DNA from: Flavobacteriaceae bacterium YJPT1-3
GTDB taxonomy: Bacteria > Bacteroidota > Bacteroidia > Flavobacteriales > Flavobacteriaceae
Direction: 5' to 3'
Assembly (NCBI GenBank): GCA_029866965.1
Contig: CP123444.1
Coordinates: 468,501-532,500 of the forward strand
DNA: 64,000 bases
Shown: in pieces, positions 46,643-55,367 of the stretch
Position numbering within the stretch: position 1 is the stretch's first letter
Layout of the letters: the number at the start of each line of letters is the position of its first letter
Notes under the pieces: generated by a model
Told to the model about the DNA's origin: nothing
The model's input: only the letters and a program-made list of their open reading frames with translations
The model's database searches: none
Position numbers and translations under genes: made by a program

Positions 46643-47443
46643 ATGAAAAAAATAACAATGCTCTTTATAATACTGCTTAGTCTAAGTCTGCAGAGCTGCA
46701 GTTTACTTGCCGCTGCCGGACTCAGCAGCCAGGGCCAGCCCACTAAGGAAGTCACCGGAGATCTTTCCAGTATTACGGAACAATCTTCAGCTAGCCTGGA
46801 TCACAGTAATTGGGATGCCCTGCTCAAAAAGCACGTCAACCAAGAGGGCCTGGTCGATTATCAGGGATTTCAAGACGATCGGCAATCCTTGGAGAATTAT
46901 TTAACCTACTTGTCCGGTCAGCAGCCTGACGATAGCTGGAGTATTCAGGAACTACTCGCCTATTATATTAATCTGTACAATGCCTATACGGTTGAATTGA
47001 TTCTCGATAATTACCCTACCCAGAGTATCAAGGACATCGAAGGCGCCTGGACCAAGGCGATCGTTCCTGTGGGTGATCGTACGCTTTCTTTAGGTGGAAT
47101 CGAAAATGGCGTCTTGCGAAAAATGAATGAGCCTCGTATTCATTTTGCGATTAATTGTGCTTCCATTTCCTGCCCAAAATTATTGCGAGAAGCCTATACG
47201 GCAAGCGGGATTGAAGAACAACTGGAACGGGCCACGCGAGAATTCATCAACAGTGATAAAAATGAAATTAGTGCGCAGGATCCTAAGGTATCTTCCCTGT
47301 TTGACTGGTACCGAAAGGACTATCTGGTGCGTGGTAATTCTAGTGTCATTGAGTTTATCAATACCTACAGCAACACCAAAATCAATCCCGGAGTTGAATT
47401 GAACTATCTGGACTATAACTGGGGATTGAATGCGCAGAATTAA
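46643..47443 (+). CDS. DUF547 lipoprotein
   Basis: 266 residues from ATG 46643 (an ATG two codons upstream is also in frame). Lipobox LQSC at about residue 19. The DUF547 domain is seen as YYINLYNAYTVELILDNYP, GGIENGVLRKM, and FAINCASISCPKLLREAY with the conserved Cys pair, ending in DYNWGLN. The family has a papain/transglutaminase-like look but no proven activity. A second DUF547 gene is at 55368. It lies in the arsenosugar-type run before the TIGR04283 gene. Confidence 0.88.
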   Translation: MKKITMLFIILLSLSLQSCSLLAAAGLSSQGQPTKEVTGDLSSITEQSSASLDHSNWDALLKKHVNQEGLVDYQGFQDDRQSLENYLTYLSGQQPDDSWSIQELLAYYINLYNAYTVELILDNYPTQSIKDIEGAWTKAIVPVGDRTLSLGGIENGVLRKMNEPRIHFAINCASISCPKLLREAYTASGIEEQLERATREFINSDKNEISAQDPKVSSLFDWYRKDYLVRGNSSVIEFINTYSNTKINPGVELNYLDYNWGLNAQN

Positions 47444-47476
47444 GCGCCACAGCACAACAATTTGTACCTTTCGACC

Positions 47477-48271
47477 ATGCTATCGATCATCATCCCGGTA
47501 TTGAATGAGGAAGATCACATTCGTGATTTACTGGCTCATTTACAGCAGCAGGCCAAGCAGCCGGAGCGCCTGGAAATCATCGTGGTTGATGGGGGTAGTA
47601 CGGATAAAACGGTCGCTTTCGCGAAATCGAGCTTGCGAGACCTGCCTGCCATTGAGGTAGGTTCACGACCAACGGGAGAGCAAAGCGATAAATCGAGCTT
47701 CGGAGAATCACGACCAACGGGAGCGCGTAGAAGTAAGACGGCTACACTACGGGTCATTGCAAGTGACCAGGGCAGGGCGGTGCAAATGAATGCAGGCGCT
47801 GCCATCGCCAAGGGCGAGGTCTTGTATTTTCTACACGCCGATTCATTTCCACCCTCGCACTACGACCAGCACATATTCAATGAAATCAAAAATGGCAAGC
47901 AAGCTGGCTGTTTCCGTATGCGCTTTGATCACAGTCACTGGTGGTTGCGATTAGCCGGATGGCTCACCCGATTCGAGCACCGCGCCTGCCGTGGTGGAGA
48001 CCAAAGCCAGTTCATTTCGAAAACACTATTTGAAGCATTGGGAGGTTACGATGAACGCTTTACCGTCTATGAAGACAACGATCTGATCAATAAACTCTAT
48101 GCCCGTGACGAATTTAAAGTCTTACCCTATTGGCTAACCACCTCAGCCCGGCGCTATGAGACCAATGGAATTTGGAAGCTGCAGTATCACTTCTGGACCA
48201 TATACGTGAAAAAGTTCTTTGGAGCCAGTGCCGATGAGCTGTATGACTATTACAAACGGAAGATCGCCTAA
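47477..48271 (+). CDS. TIGR04283-type arsenosugar glycosyltransferase with repeat insertion
   Basis: 264 residues from ATG 47477 (MLSIIIPVLNEEDHI); a TTG five codons upstream is not needed. GT2 family: EIIVVDGGSTDKTV, then GRAVQMNAGAAIAKGEVLYFLHADSF with the HAD (DxD-type) site, and GGDQSQFISKTLFEALGGYDE. Between TVAFAKS and RVIASDQGRAVQMN there are about 40 extra residues (with SRPTG twice) coded by the composite repeat at 47614-47723. The frame is kept, and since the loop is far from the catalytic motifs the enzyme may still work. Confidence 0.9.
   Translation: MLSIIIPVLNEEDHIRDLLAHLQQQAKQPERLEIIVVDGGSTDKTVAFAKSSLRDLPAIEVGSRPTGEQSDKSSFGESRPTGARRSKTATLRVIASDQGRAVQMNAGAAIAKGEVLYFLHADSFPPSHYDQHIFNEIKNGKQAGCFRMRFDHSHWWLRLAGWLTRFEHRACRGGDQSQFISKTLFEALGGYDERFTVYEDNDLINKLYARDEFKVLPYWLTTSARRYETNGIWKLQYHFWTIYVKKFFGASADELYDYYKRKIA
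47614..47723. repeat. Composite repeat inserted in frame, with internal partial duplication
   Basis: Starts with a one-mismatch palindrome (GCTTTCGCGAAATC at 47615), then GAGC, AGACCTGCCTGCC and AGGTTCACGACCAACGGGAG, the same block order as at 1033. TCACGACCAACGGGAG occurs twice exactly (47663-47678, 47708-47723) and AAATCGAGCTT twice (47624-47634, 47690-47700); the second copy is 21 bp shorter, so the frame is preserved. Confidence 0.75.
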
Positions 48272-49020
48272 TCTTCGATGATGATCTCGCCGGTAAAAAA
48301 GGCTTCCACTTCAAAGATCGGCGGTACATTTTTTAAGATCAGATTTCCGGTACTTCTCAACTCTCCACGAATACTTTGTTGCGGATCAAGGAACACATCG
48401 TTAGTACCGCGATGAAATAGCGTCACATCATTCACCAAAAAGTCTTCTGCTTCAATCCGACTGTCTCCTTCCAGCAGCTGAATGTCTAAACTATTGGCAC
48501 TCCCTCGGAGGAAAAAATTGCTGAGTCCGTTACACTCGATCTCCAGGCGGTCCACGTTGAGTTCCAGTTGAAAATCTCCATCCTTATGGTAAAAATCCTC
48601 TTCGGGACCATCAGTACTGATCAAACGCAACTCGTCAAAGTCAAGTACGCCTTCGCTGAGCACCGGAAGCCCGGTACTGCTTCTGATTTCGCGTAAAGCG
48701 GGAACCGTAACGAAAATTTTGGTCAGCCCGTAATCCCGGAACAAGTTGCAGCTGTTGTTATTTTCAATAAGCAACACCCCGTCTTTGACTGCTACCAAAA
48801 CATCGCTCAATAGATTTTCTCCGGTCTCCAGCACAATTTCTTGCGCCGCACCCGAGCGAATGATCAATTGAGCCCGCTGACCGACGAGAATTCGATCAAA
48901 TTCAGGTAAGTCTATCTCCTTTTGCACCAGGTCACCAGCAGTTTGCAAGCAGGTCAGTCCCTGATCGGTATCACAGCTCCAACAAAGACTTAAAACGATA
49001 ATTAGCTTCACAATTTTCAT
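48268..49020 (-). CDS. GIN-domain (DUF2807) lipoprotein
   Basis: 250 residues with lipobox LCWSCD (Cys16). The remainder is strand-rich with repeating patterns of the DUF2807/GIN beta-helix domain (FDRILVGQRAQLIIRSGAAQEIVLETGENLLSDV, then LEIECNGLSNFFLRGSANSLDIQLLEGDSRIEAEDF). Such head domains are surface or periplasmic with unknown ligands. It overlaps the PagL-like gene by 4 bp (ATGA) and the glycosyltransferase gene by 4 bp at the convergent ends. Confidence 0.85.
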   Translation of the reverse strand: MKIVKLIIVLSLCWSCDTDQGLTCLQTAGDLVQKEIDLPEFDRILVGQRAQLIIRSGAAQEIVLETGENLLSDVLVAVKDGVLLIENNNSCNLFRDYGLTKIFVTVPALREIRSSTGLPVLSEGVLDFDELRLISTDGPEEDFYHKDGDFQLELNVDRLEIECNGLSNFFLRGSANSLDIQLLEGDSRIEAEDFLVNDVTLFHRGTNDVFLDPQQSIRGELRSTGNLILKNVPPIFEVEAFFTGEIIIED

Positions 49021-50114
49021 AAGCGTACTCCTAATGCAAATTCAACAGCTTCGGCTTTTGCACCATGTGATTTTACCGTCATCGCGGCGAAGAGGGTATC
49101 ACCAAAATAGCGTTTTAAGCCAATCCGATTGTATAAGCGGCCCTCAAAATCAAAGTCGTAATAAACATGGTACCCAAGCTGGGTGATAAAGCTCATTTTA
49201 CTGATAAACAATTCGTGACCGATCACCACGCCTACTCTACGCCAGTCCTCATCTCCGGTGACTCCCTCACCCGGAAATGCGATACTTTCATACCGGATCA
49301 ACTCTTTCAAAAAACGGGCAAAGAACACGTCAACCCCCACTTGCAAGGCACTTTTGTGATTGATTCGTTTATCCGCGTAGGCTGAAAAGGTATAAAATGG
49401 AAAGCGCCCACTGCCATTGATATCACTTTCGTTTACCCCAGAGCGGAAAGCCAGATTGTACTTGATGGGTTCGGTAAAGGCAGTGCGTTCTCCTTCCGGA
49501 ATATAATCCGGAAAATCTTCGTAAAACGGATTGTAATGGACCCCTAGATTCAAAGCAAAAGTATTGGTACTGTTGTTGGGCGCTTTTAAGTTGGCATTGC
49601 TGTAATGAATGAGCGTGATCCCCGCCTGCAGGCCTATGCCCGCATAGATATTGTCTTTTTTGTAATTGAATTTAAGCAGGGTGGAACTTAAAATCCGGGT
49701 ACCGTAGGCATTGTTAATAAAATTGGTCTCCCGATCATAAGGTTTAGTAGCCACGGCAAATCCCTGACCAATGCGCAATTGCAGTTGTCGCTTCCAGAAA
49801 TAGAAGTTATAGTGCGCATAGAGACTGTAATTCTCTCCCAGATAGAAATTCTTCATGTCCTGATAGGCAAAGGTAACCCCCACATCAGGATAGTTGTAGC
49901 GACGCTCCCAATCATTGAAACCGTAGGTTTTCCGGTTATAAGCCAGCATGAATCCGTGGGGATGATCAGTAATCAAATGAGCGATGTCCGGATTATGCTC
50001 CAGTATGGTTCCATAAAAATATCCGGCTTCCAGATCAAAAGGCTTTCGCTCTGTTTCCTGCGTCAACCCCTGATGAACGACGAATAGCAAGAATAGAACA
50101 CAATAGTAACGCAT
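49017..50114 (-). CDS. Acyloxyacyl hydrolase / PagL-like lipid A deacylase
   Basis: 365 residues with a signal peptide (VVHQGLTQ) and an outer-membrane beta-barrel character. The PagL-type active-site segment is visible as LIHYSNANLKAPNNSTN (His-x-Ser core, with Asn and downstream PN), followed by LNLGVHY. These enzymes remove an ester-linked acyl chain from lipid A. It is longer than classic PagL (about 170 residues), as is usual in Bacteroidota. With lpxB in the same window, lipid A synthesis and remodelling genes are both present. Confidence 0.86.
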   Translation of the reverse strand: MRYYCVLFLLFVVHQGLTQETERKPFDLEAGYFYGTILEHNPDIAHLITDHPHGFMLAYNRKTYGFNDWERRYNYPDVGVTFAYQDMKNFYLGENYSLYAHYNFYFWKRQLQLRIGQGFAVATKPYDRETNFINNAYGTRILSSTLLKFNYKKDNIYAGIGLQAGITLIHYSNANLKAPNNSTNTFALNLGVHYNPFYEDFPDYIPEGERTAFTEPIKYNLAFRSGVNESDINGSGRFPFYTFSAYADKRINHKSALQVGVDVFFARFLKELIRYESIAFPGEGVTGDEDWRRVGVVIGHELFISKMSFITQLGYHVYYDFDFEGRLYNRIGLKRYFGDTLFAAMTVKSHGAKAEAVEFALGVRL

Positions 50115-50258
50115 GCGGCATTGTTGGTTAGTTTTTAAACATACGATAAAACGATCGGGAAGGATTGGCTTTTTCCGAATATGGTGAAAGTAATGTCATT
50201 TACAAAGTGTGCTTAAGCTTGATTTGATGACCTTTGAAAAGAACCAATCTAGCTATAC

Positions 50259-50780
50259 ATGGAAAACTTCATCACCACCGACGTACCTGGAGTCCTCAAA
50301 ATGATCCTCTCCACTTTTCTAATCTTCAGTATCATGCTTGTCATTACCCGTATATCGGGCTTAAGAACCTTCGCAAAAATGTCCAGTCTGGATTTTGCTT
50401 CTACTATCGCCGTAGGTTCTATCCTGGCGTCCGTGATTATGAGTTCGGGGGCCTCACTGGTCAAAGGAGGGATCGCACTTGTATTTATTATTATGTTTCA
50501 GTTTCTATTCTCCTACTTTACACGCACCAGCACACTCTTTAACAAAGTGGCTGCCAACAGTCCGCTACTGTTGATGAAGGATGGTGAAATACTTCAGGAG
50601 AATTTAAAGAAGTCCAACATTTCAAGAAGCGATTTGATCGCCAAATTGCGTGAAGCGAATGTCATTCAATTTTCTGAGGTTTATGCTGTAATTTTTGAGA
50701 CCACAGGTGATGTGTCTGTACTGCACGGTAAAGACCCCAAAGACTTAGACGATCGATTACTAGAGGGGGTAAGGACCTAA
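50259..50780 (+). CDS. DUF421 (YetF-like) membrane protein
   Basis: 173 residues: three TM helices (about 15-35, 43-65, 70-88) and a cytosolic DUF421 domain. The RISGLRTFAKMSSLDFASTIAVGSILAS segment is the family signature, and SDLIAKLREANVIQFSEVYAVIFETTGDVSVL is the C-terminal fold. Function unknown. Terminator hairpin directly after the stop. Confidence 0.9.
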   Translation: MENFITTDVPGVLKMILSTFLIFSIMLVITRISGLRTFAKMSSLDFASTIAVGSILASVIMSSGASLVKGGIALVFIIMFQFLFSYFTRTSTLFNKVAANSPLLLMKDGEILQENLKKSNISRSDLIAKLREANVIQFSEVYAVIFETTGDVSVLHGKDPKDLDDRLLEGVRT

Positions 50781-50783
50781 AAA

Positions 50784-50803
50784 AACACCTCCAAAGAGGT
50801 GTT
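50784..50803. terminator. Hairpin between convergent genes
   Basis: AACACCTC/GAGGTGTT with a CAAA loop, A-run on the left side, poor T-run on the right. It more clearly serves the minus-strand transcript. Confidence 0.6.
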
Positions 50804-50826
50804 CACTGTGCTTTACAAAAGCATCA

Positions 50827-51285
50827 TTAGTCGTGCAAATCCTCTAGACCTTTGACGGCAGATAAGGTGTCGCGCACCGCATTCAGTTGCTTCATCACCG
50901 TATCCGCGGCTGAAGTGGGAAGATCGTGCTTTTCAAGTACTTCTTCATATTCATCCCGGCTGGCTTTATCGCCACGGATGCACTCTTCTAAAATCGATTC
51001 TTCATCGTCAAAAGAAAGTGCTGCCTTGACATCCATCCAGGTCCGGTGGGCGCTACCGGTAGCAGAACCCGACGTTTTTGGCGTTCCATGAAGATTTCTG
51101 ATCTCCTGGTCCAATTCATTGGCGAACTGACTACGTCTAGCTGCCTGATCTCTGAAAAATCGCTTTAGACGGTCATTATCTACATTTTCAATAGCGTTGC
51201 GATACCCTTTTTCGGCATCATAATTCTTGACTAATAAGTCATTGAGTTGATTGACAACTTTTTCGTTGTGGTCTGTTGTTTCCAT
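50827..51285 (-). CDS. PA2169-type four-helix-bundle protein (DUF2383)
   Basis: 152 residues, ferritin-like helical bundle: VVNQLNDLLVKNYDAEKGYRNAIENV at the start and the RSQFANELDQEIRNLHG helix. Members are linked to stress or stationary phase. It neighbours a YqaE-type peptide and a hemerythrin protein, the usual company of general stress genes. Confidence 0.88.
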   Translation of the reverse strand: METTDHNEKVVNQLNDLLVKNYDAEKGYRNAIENVDNDRLKRFFRDQAARRSQFANELDQEIRNLHGTPKTSGSATGSAHRTWMDVKAALSFDDEESILEECIRGDKASRDEYEEVLEKHDLPTSAADTVMKQLNAVRDTLSAVKGLEDLHD

Positions 51286-51297
51286 AATGTGCTGTTT

Positions 51298-51453
51298 TTA
51301 GTTTGCGTTTACGTAAAATCCGTGAATTACTCCCGGCAACCATCCGAGTAGGGTCAATAGAATGTTGATCAACAAGGTGGTACCAATACCGTGCTTTAAT
51401 CCGACGGCTAATGGGGGAAGTAAAATGGTTAGAATGATCATTAGTATAGACAT
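51298..51453 (-). CDS. YqaE/Pmp3 family small membrane protein
   Basis: A 51-residue peptide, MSILMIILTILLPPLAVGLK at the start, then LLINILLTLLGWLPGVIHGFY. Two TM helices with the LPPLAV and GWLPGVIHAFY-type motifs that define the PMP3/YqaE proteolipids, which respond to membrane and osmotic stress. It lies 12 bp upstream of the DUF2383 gene on the same strand, so they are probably cotranscribed. Confidence 0.92.
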   Translation of the reverse strand: MSILMIILTILLPPLAVGLKHGIGTTLLINILLTLLGWLPGVIHGFYVNAN

Positions 51454-51625
51454 TGGTTAAATTTTTGATTCTCTCTAAATTACAAGTCCGACACCCTGAT
51501 TTCTATTAACTCCATGCCAATTCACATGGGTTTATGAGAATTTGATAAAATCACGTTAAAATAAGGGACGTCCCTCCTGAACTGCGTCTTAATAGCTAAT
51601 TTCCTATTCAACCAATGGAACGACT

Positions 51626-52066
51626 ATGACAATTTTTGAAGCCATCCGACACGATCACGACATTCAGCGCGACCTATGCAAGAATCTGGTCGCCACTTCC
51701 GGAGACACCGCCTTAAGAAAACAACTTTTTGATGCCTTGAAATTAGAACTAGCCGTTCATGCTGATGCCGAAGAACGTCACTTCTATATTCCCCTGATTA
51801 AAGATGACATGACCCAAGAGCACGCCCGCCATGGGGTTGCCGAACATCATGAAATGGATGAATTGGTAGAAGAACTGGAAGATACGCCCATGGATTCACC
51901 GGGCTGGTTAGTGACGGCTAAAAAACTTTGTGAAAAAGTAGAACATCATCTAGAAGATGAAGAGCATACGTTTTTTCAATTGGCTGGAAAGGTATTTTCC
52001 GAAAATCAAAAGACCAGTCTTGCCAACGATTACCAGGAAGCAATGAAGAAAAACCGAAAATCCTAG
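51626..52066 (+). CDS. Hemerythrin HHE-domain protein
   Basis: 146 residues, cytosolic four-helix bundle with the di-iron ligands visible: HDHDIQ (first His), HADAEERHFYIPL (HxxxE), VAEHHEMDELV (HxxxE/D) and HHLEDEEHTFF (HxxxE). Likely senses or binds oxygen or nitric oxide, or stores iron. Divergent from the YqaE gene over 172 bp, convergent by 4 bp with the Omp85-like gene. Confidence 0.92.
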   Translation: MTIFEAIRHDHDIQRDLCKNLVATSGDTALRKQLFDALKLELAVHADAEERHFYIPLIKDDMTQEHARHGVAEHHEMDELVEELEDTPMDSPGWLVTAKKLCEKVEHHLEDEEHTFFQLAGKVFSENQKTSLANDYQEAMKKNRKS

Positions 52067-53319
52067 AAATACTGTCCGATACCAAAAACCACTCCCCGTG
52101 TTGCGTCTTCAGTAATTCCGTAGCCATAATCGATGCGAAAGATGGCATTGAAAATGCGTTTGTGAATAAAGCGAATTCCAACTCCCGGATAGATCCTCAG
52201 ATTTTGCACATCGCTAAAATCAGAGGCTAAATCACCCCCGGGATTTCTCCAGGTACCTGCATCCACAAAAATATTCGACTGCAATACGAACCAATTCTTT
52301 TCATAGAGAGTGTATCTATATTCCGTATTTAAAACGAGAGCAGCCGTACCCCGGTCAATCGTATTTCCCACCCCGCGAATATTGAGCTGATTATCTACTG
52401 AGAAAGGCGCAAAAGGAGAGTCATCGTTGGAGGCTATACCCAATCTTAAACGATTCGCCCAATTGCCCCGTGTCCCTACGCGCTTATACCAAAGGAGATC
52501 ATTTCGGGCGATCAAAAAGCTTGGTAACTGGTCTCCTTCAGCACGCACATACTGAAAATTAAATAGGCTCCGAAAACCATCTACAAAGTAAAAATGATAG
52601 TCTAAGGCATCGTAATCATACACCGTTTTCAATAAGTATTTGTCGACTTCCAATTGTTGTGGTATGCCGGGATCAGTCGCTCCTGAGATGTAGTCGTAGG
52701 CCTCTTGGAAGAGACTAAGGCCAATTTCCACGCGGTGCTTGCTGTTCCATTCGTAAAGTCCCAATACCTCTAAGCTCTTGTTATTGTACTTATAATTTGC
52801 AGTGCCTGAGGGTAAAAATACGGGTTCCAGGGTACTGAAGTCTTGCACATTGATCGCCAAACCGGTTTGCTTACCAAACAGGTAAGGAGCCCTAAAATTG
52901 AGGCCCCAGGCGTTAAAATCATCCCGTTGAAAAAATCCACCAAAAGCGATATGTTGTCCAAAAAGATTGAACTCGTAGAGCCCGGCTCGAAAGGCAAATT
53001 CTCCGGCATTGGACGTAAAGACATTCAGCGTGGGGATGAGCGTAAAATTCTCCTCAATCGTATAGACCACTCGATAACCCTGTGATTCTAGTGGTGTGAC
53101 CGCATAGGTAGCGCTCGCAATCGCAGGCTGACGCTCCAGTCGGGCAATATCGCGGTCCAAGACGACCGAGTCTAAAGGCTGTCCCACCTCGATCTCAGAG
53201 ATTTTTTGAATCAGTGAAGTGTCTGTTTTTCGATTGCCTTCCAACTCAAATTGGAGAATTTGATTCTGGGCTAGCCCGGTGGAGCAGCACATCAATATAA
53301 ACCCTAAAAGTAGTTTCAT
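52063..53319 (-). CDS. Omp85-superfamily outer-membrane protein
   Basis: 418 residues with signal peptide (CCSTGLAQ). A POTRA-like start (ILQFELEGNRKTDTSLIQKISEIEVGQPLD) precedes a barrel with the Omp85/D15 end motifs GGDLASDF and YPGVGIRFIHKRIFNAIFRIDYGYG. With a single POTRA domain it is smaller than BamA or TamA, so a patatin-like or TPS-type secretion partner is possible. It overlaps the GH113-like gene by 4 bp. Confidence 0.87.
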   Translation of the reverse strand: MKLLLGFILMCCSTGLAQNQILQFELEGNRKTDTSLIQKISEIEVGQPLDSVVLDRDIARLERQPAIASATYAVTPLESQGYRVVYTIEENFTLIPTLNVFTSNAGEFAFRAGLYEFNLFGQHIAFGGFFQRDDFNAWGLNFRAPYLFGKQTGLAINVQDFSTLEPVFLPSGTANYKYNNKSLEVLGLYEWNSKHRVEIGLSLFQEAYDYISGATDPGIPQQLEVDKYLLKTVYDYDALDYHFYFVDGFRSLFNFQYVRAEGDQLPSFLIARNDLLWYKRVGTRGNWANRLRLGIASNDDSPFAPFSVDNQLNIRGVGNTIDRGTAALVLNTEYRYTLYEKNWFVLQSNIFVDAGTWRNPGGDLASDFSDVQNLRIYPGVGIRFIHKRIFNAIFRIDYGYGITEDATRGVVFGIGQYF

Positions 53320-54326
53320 TGAGCAGAGTAGTAGCGAGTAATGATCTTCTGGGCCGGTTTATTTTGAGGAGTAAAAAAGGCATTCTCCTGACCTCCTACT
53401 TCATCGTGATTGATAAACCATTTCCATAAAAAGCCACCGGCAAACCAGGGTTCCTGCCACAGCTCCTCGTAGAGGGCGGTCAAGGTATTGTTCTGAGCCT
53501 CCAGATTGACCTTATCCATATCGCGATCGGCTTTCCAGGGCTCTTTGCCCGCGTAGTTGACGCTGCGGTAGCCGTATTCGGTAAACAGTATGGGTTTGTT
53601 CTTTGCTTTCGCGAAAGCGGCCAGCTCCTGCTTCCAGGGCTGCCAGCCTGCTCTGGCCGTTGCTACCGAAGGTGTTTCCAGGGTACAAACCGGGAAATAA
53701 GCATCCACTCCAATAAAGTCCATTTCCTCCCAAAAGGACACCCGTTGGTATTCATCCCAATTGGCAGCATAGGTCAAAGCTCCCGAATATATCGTTCGAA
53801 TTTCTTTGATAAGTTCCCGCCAAAATTTGGGTCGCTGCTGGGTAAAGGCCTCCAATTCTGTGGCTATACAAAGGATCTCGGACTGGGTTTCTTCGGCCAG
53901 CCGAGCGTATTCTAATACATAGGAACGATAGGAGTTTTCAAAGGTTTGCCAATCAGCCTCCGTTTCAGGGGCGAACTCACCGGTAAACACACCACGGCCA
54001 ATCCAAAGATGCGGCTTCATCATGATCTGGATCTGCTTACTTTGCAAGGTGGCGATGTAATGCTTAGTCCCCGCCGGGGTCTCCCCGTACCATTGCCGGC
54101 CGGTATTGTAGATGATCTCAGGAGTGGTGGTGCCGCGAATAAATCCATAAGGCATGACGGAAGCATAGTTAGCACCCAGTTCAACCACAGGCTCGATCTG
54201 CCTGACGGTCACCGAGTCTCTGGAAGCCACAAAACTAACCCCCTTGATCTTGGGGTAATACTCCTGAGCCCCGCAGGCCAGCAGCAACGGAAGGATACAC
54301 AACAAGAGGAATCGGTTGGAGCGCAT
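53316..54326 (-). CDS. GH113-like glycosidase lipoprotein
   Basis: 336 residues from ATG 54326, chosen because it begins a lipoprotein signal (LLLACGAQ); an ATG at 54389 would add 21 unlikely residues. TIM-barrel glycosidase similar to GH113 beta-mannanases: MKPHLWIG, CIATELEAF with the acid/base Glu, ANWDEYQRVSFW, IGVDAYFP and PILFTEYGYRS with the nucleophile Glu. It acts at the cell surface. Substrate not certain. The exact palindrome at 53605 encodes AFAKA. Confidence 0.88.
   Translation of the reverse strand: MRSNRFLLLCILPLLLACGAQEYYPKIKGVSFVASRDSVTVRQIEPVVELGANYASVMPYGFIRGTTTPEIIYNTGRQWYGETPAGTKHYIATLQSKQIQIMMKPHLWIGRGVFTGEFAPETEADWQTFENSYRSYVLEYARLAEETQSEILCIATELEAFTQQRPKFWRELIKEIRTIYSGALTYAANWDEYQRVSFWEEMDFIGVDAYFPVCTLETPSVATARAGWQPWKQELAAFAKAKNKPILFTEYGYRSVNYAGKEPWKADRDMDKVNLEAQNNTLTALYEELWQEPWFAGGFLWKWFINHDEVGGQENAFFTPQNKPAQKIITRYYSAQ
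53605..53618. repeat. Palindrome GCTTTCGCGAAAGC, exact copy
   Basis: Inside the GH113-like gene, read on the minus strand as Ala-Phe-Ala-Lys-Ala. Confidence 0.9.
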
Positions 54327-54385
54327 AGCAAGCAGTCTACCTTTTAAAGGTACAATACAAATAGTGGCGTTGTACAGATCATCCA

Positions 54386-55282
54386 TCAAAAAACAGCCCG
54401 AAGACCTATATTAAAGGTTTCCCCCAAGCCGGTGTCAGTCCCCCGCACGAAGTTGGTATAGAGTACTTCTACATTGAGTGCTTTTGACAGCTGGTATTTA
54501 GCACCGCCACCTAAAGCAGTAAAGTCTTGTGAGAAATTATTACCCAGATCAAGTAATTGAGAATGTTGCATGAGGCCAAGGACCGTAAATTTAGGAGAAG
54601 GAAAATAGCTTAAAAAAACTCCCGGAGTCAGGCGCAGACTATTATTGGCAAAACTGTCTTCACCATCTCCCAGGCTCAATTCTGTATTGAGTTCGCTAAA
54701 AACCTGCCACTTCTTTGCGGGAAAGGTATAGTCGTAAAAGAAGCGGTTTTGAACAATAAAGCTGTCTTGATCCAAGAACACCCCATTCGGATTAAAATCG
54801 GTAAAGTCCTCGGTCTCCTGATCGACCAAGGGAATGAATACGGAGCTCTGAATGGAAAAATTACTCAGGTTGGCAATAGGTACAAATTTTATTGACGGAG
54901 CAATACTGGTCAATCCAGAACGGGCGGTGCCGCGTTCTCCATCAAACTGAAAGACGTCGAGTGCAGGACGACCTGCAACTACATTGGAGCGGAACTCCAG
55001 GATCAAACCTAGGTTTACCCGTCGATGGTCTGATACCCCAGTGTAAGCTTCCAGCGTAGAGGTGAAAAAGGTCTGTCTGGGTTCGCGCCCTTCAGAAAAG
55101 GTGCTCTCCGTTTGAGTGTAGAGATTATTAAACCATTTGAGGTCGTATTGCCCTTTCGCGATCAGCTTGGAAGGCGTCAAATTTTGAATAACAGTGCCCG
55201 TTTCCGCATCAGTATCTTGTGCTAAACTCACAGTTGAGATCAGGCATAGCAAGCCCAGGCTAATGATTTTTAACTTTTGCAT
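54386..55282 (-). CDS. Outer-membrane transporter-like barrel protein
   Basis: 298 residues with a signal peptide (TVSLAQDTDA), strand-rich, ending in a terminal Phe (FNIGLRAVF). It resembles the MetA-pathway-of-phenol-degradation/transporter-type barrels common in Bacteroidota. No specific substrate can be assigned. Lies 59 bp upstream of the GH113-like gene. Confidence 0.75.
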   Translation of the reverse strand: MQKLKIISLGLLCLISTVSLAQDTDAETGTVIQNLTPSKLIAKGQYDLKWFNNLYTQTESTFSEGREPRQTFFTSTLEAYTGVSDHRRVNLGLILEFRSNVVAGRPALDVFQFDGERGTARSGLTSIAPSIKFVPIANLSNFSIQSSVFIPLVDQETEDFTDFNPNGVFLDQDSFIVQNRFFYDYTFPAKKWQVFSELNTELSLGDGEDSFANNSLRLTPGVFLSYFPSPKFTVLGLMQHSQLLDLGNNFSQDFTALGGGAKYQLSKALNVEVLYTNFVRGTDTGLGETFNIGLRAVF

Positions 55283-55367
55283 AGTGTTTGAGATTTGTGC
55301 TTCCGCAAACTTCCTGCCTGGTCACCCAGTGCGATCTAACCAGGAAGTCGGGAAGACTTAAATGAAA

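Noticed and set aside
47600..47730. CRISPR or tandem array
   Set aside because: Only two unequal repeat copies inside a coding frame, with no regular spacers.
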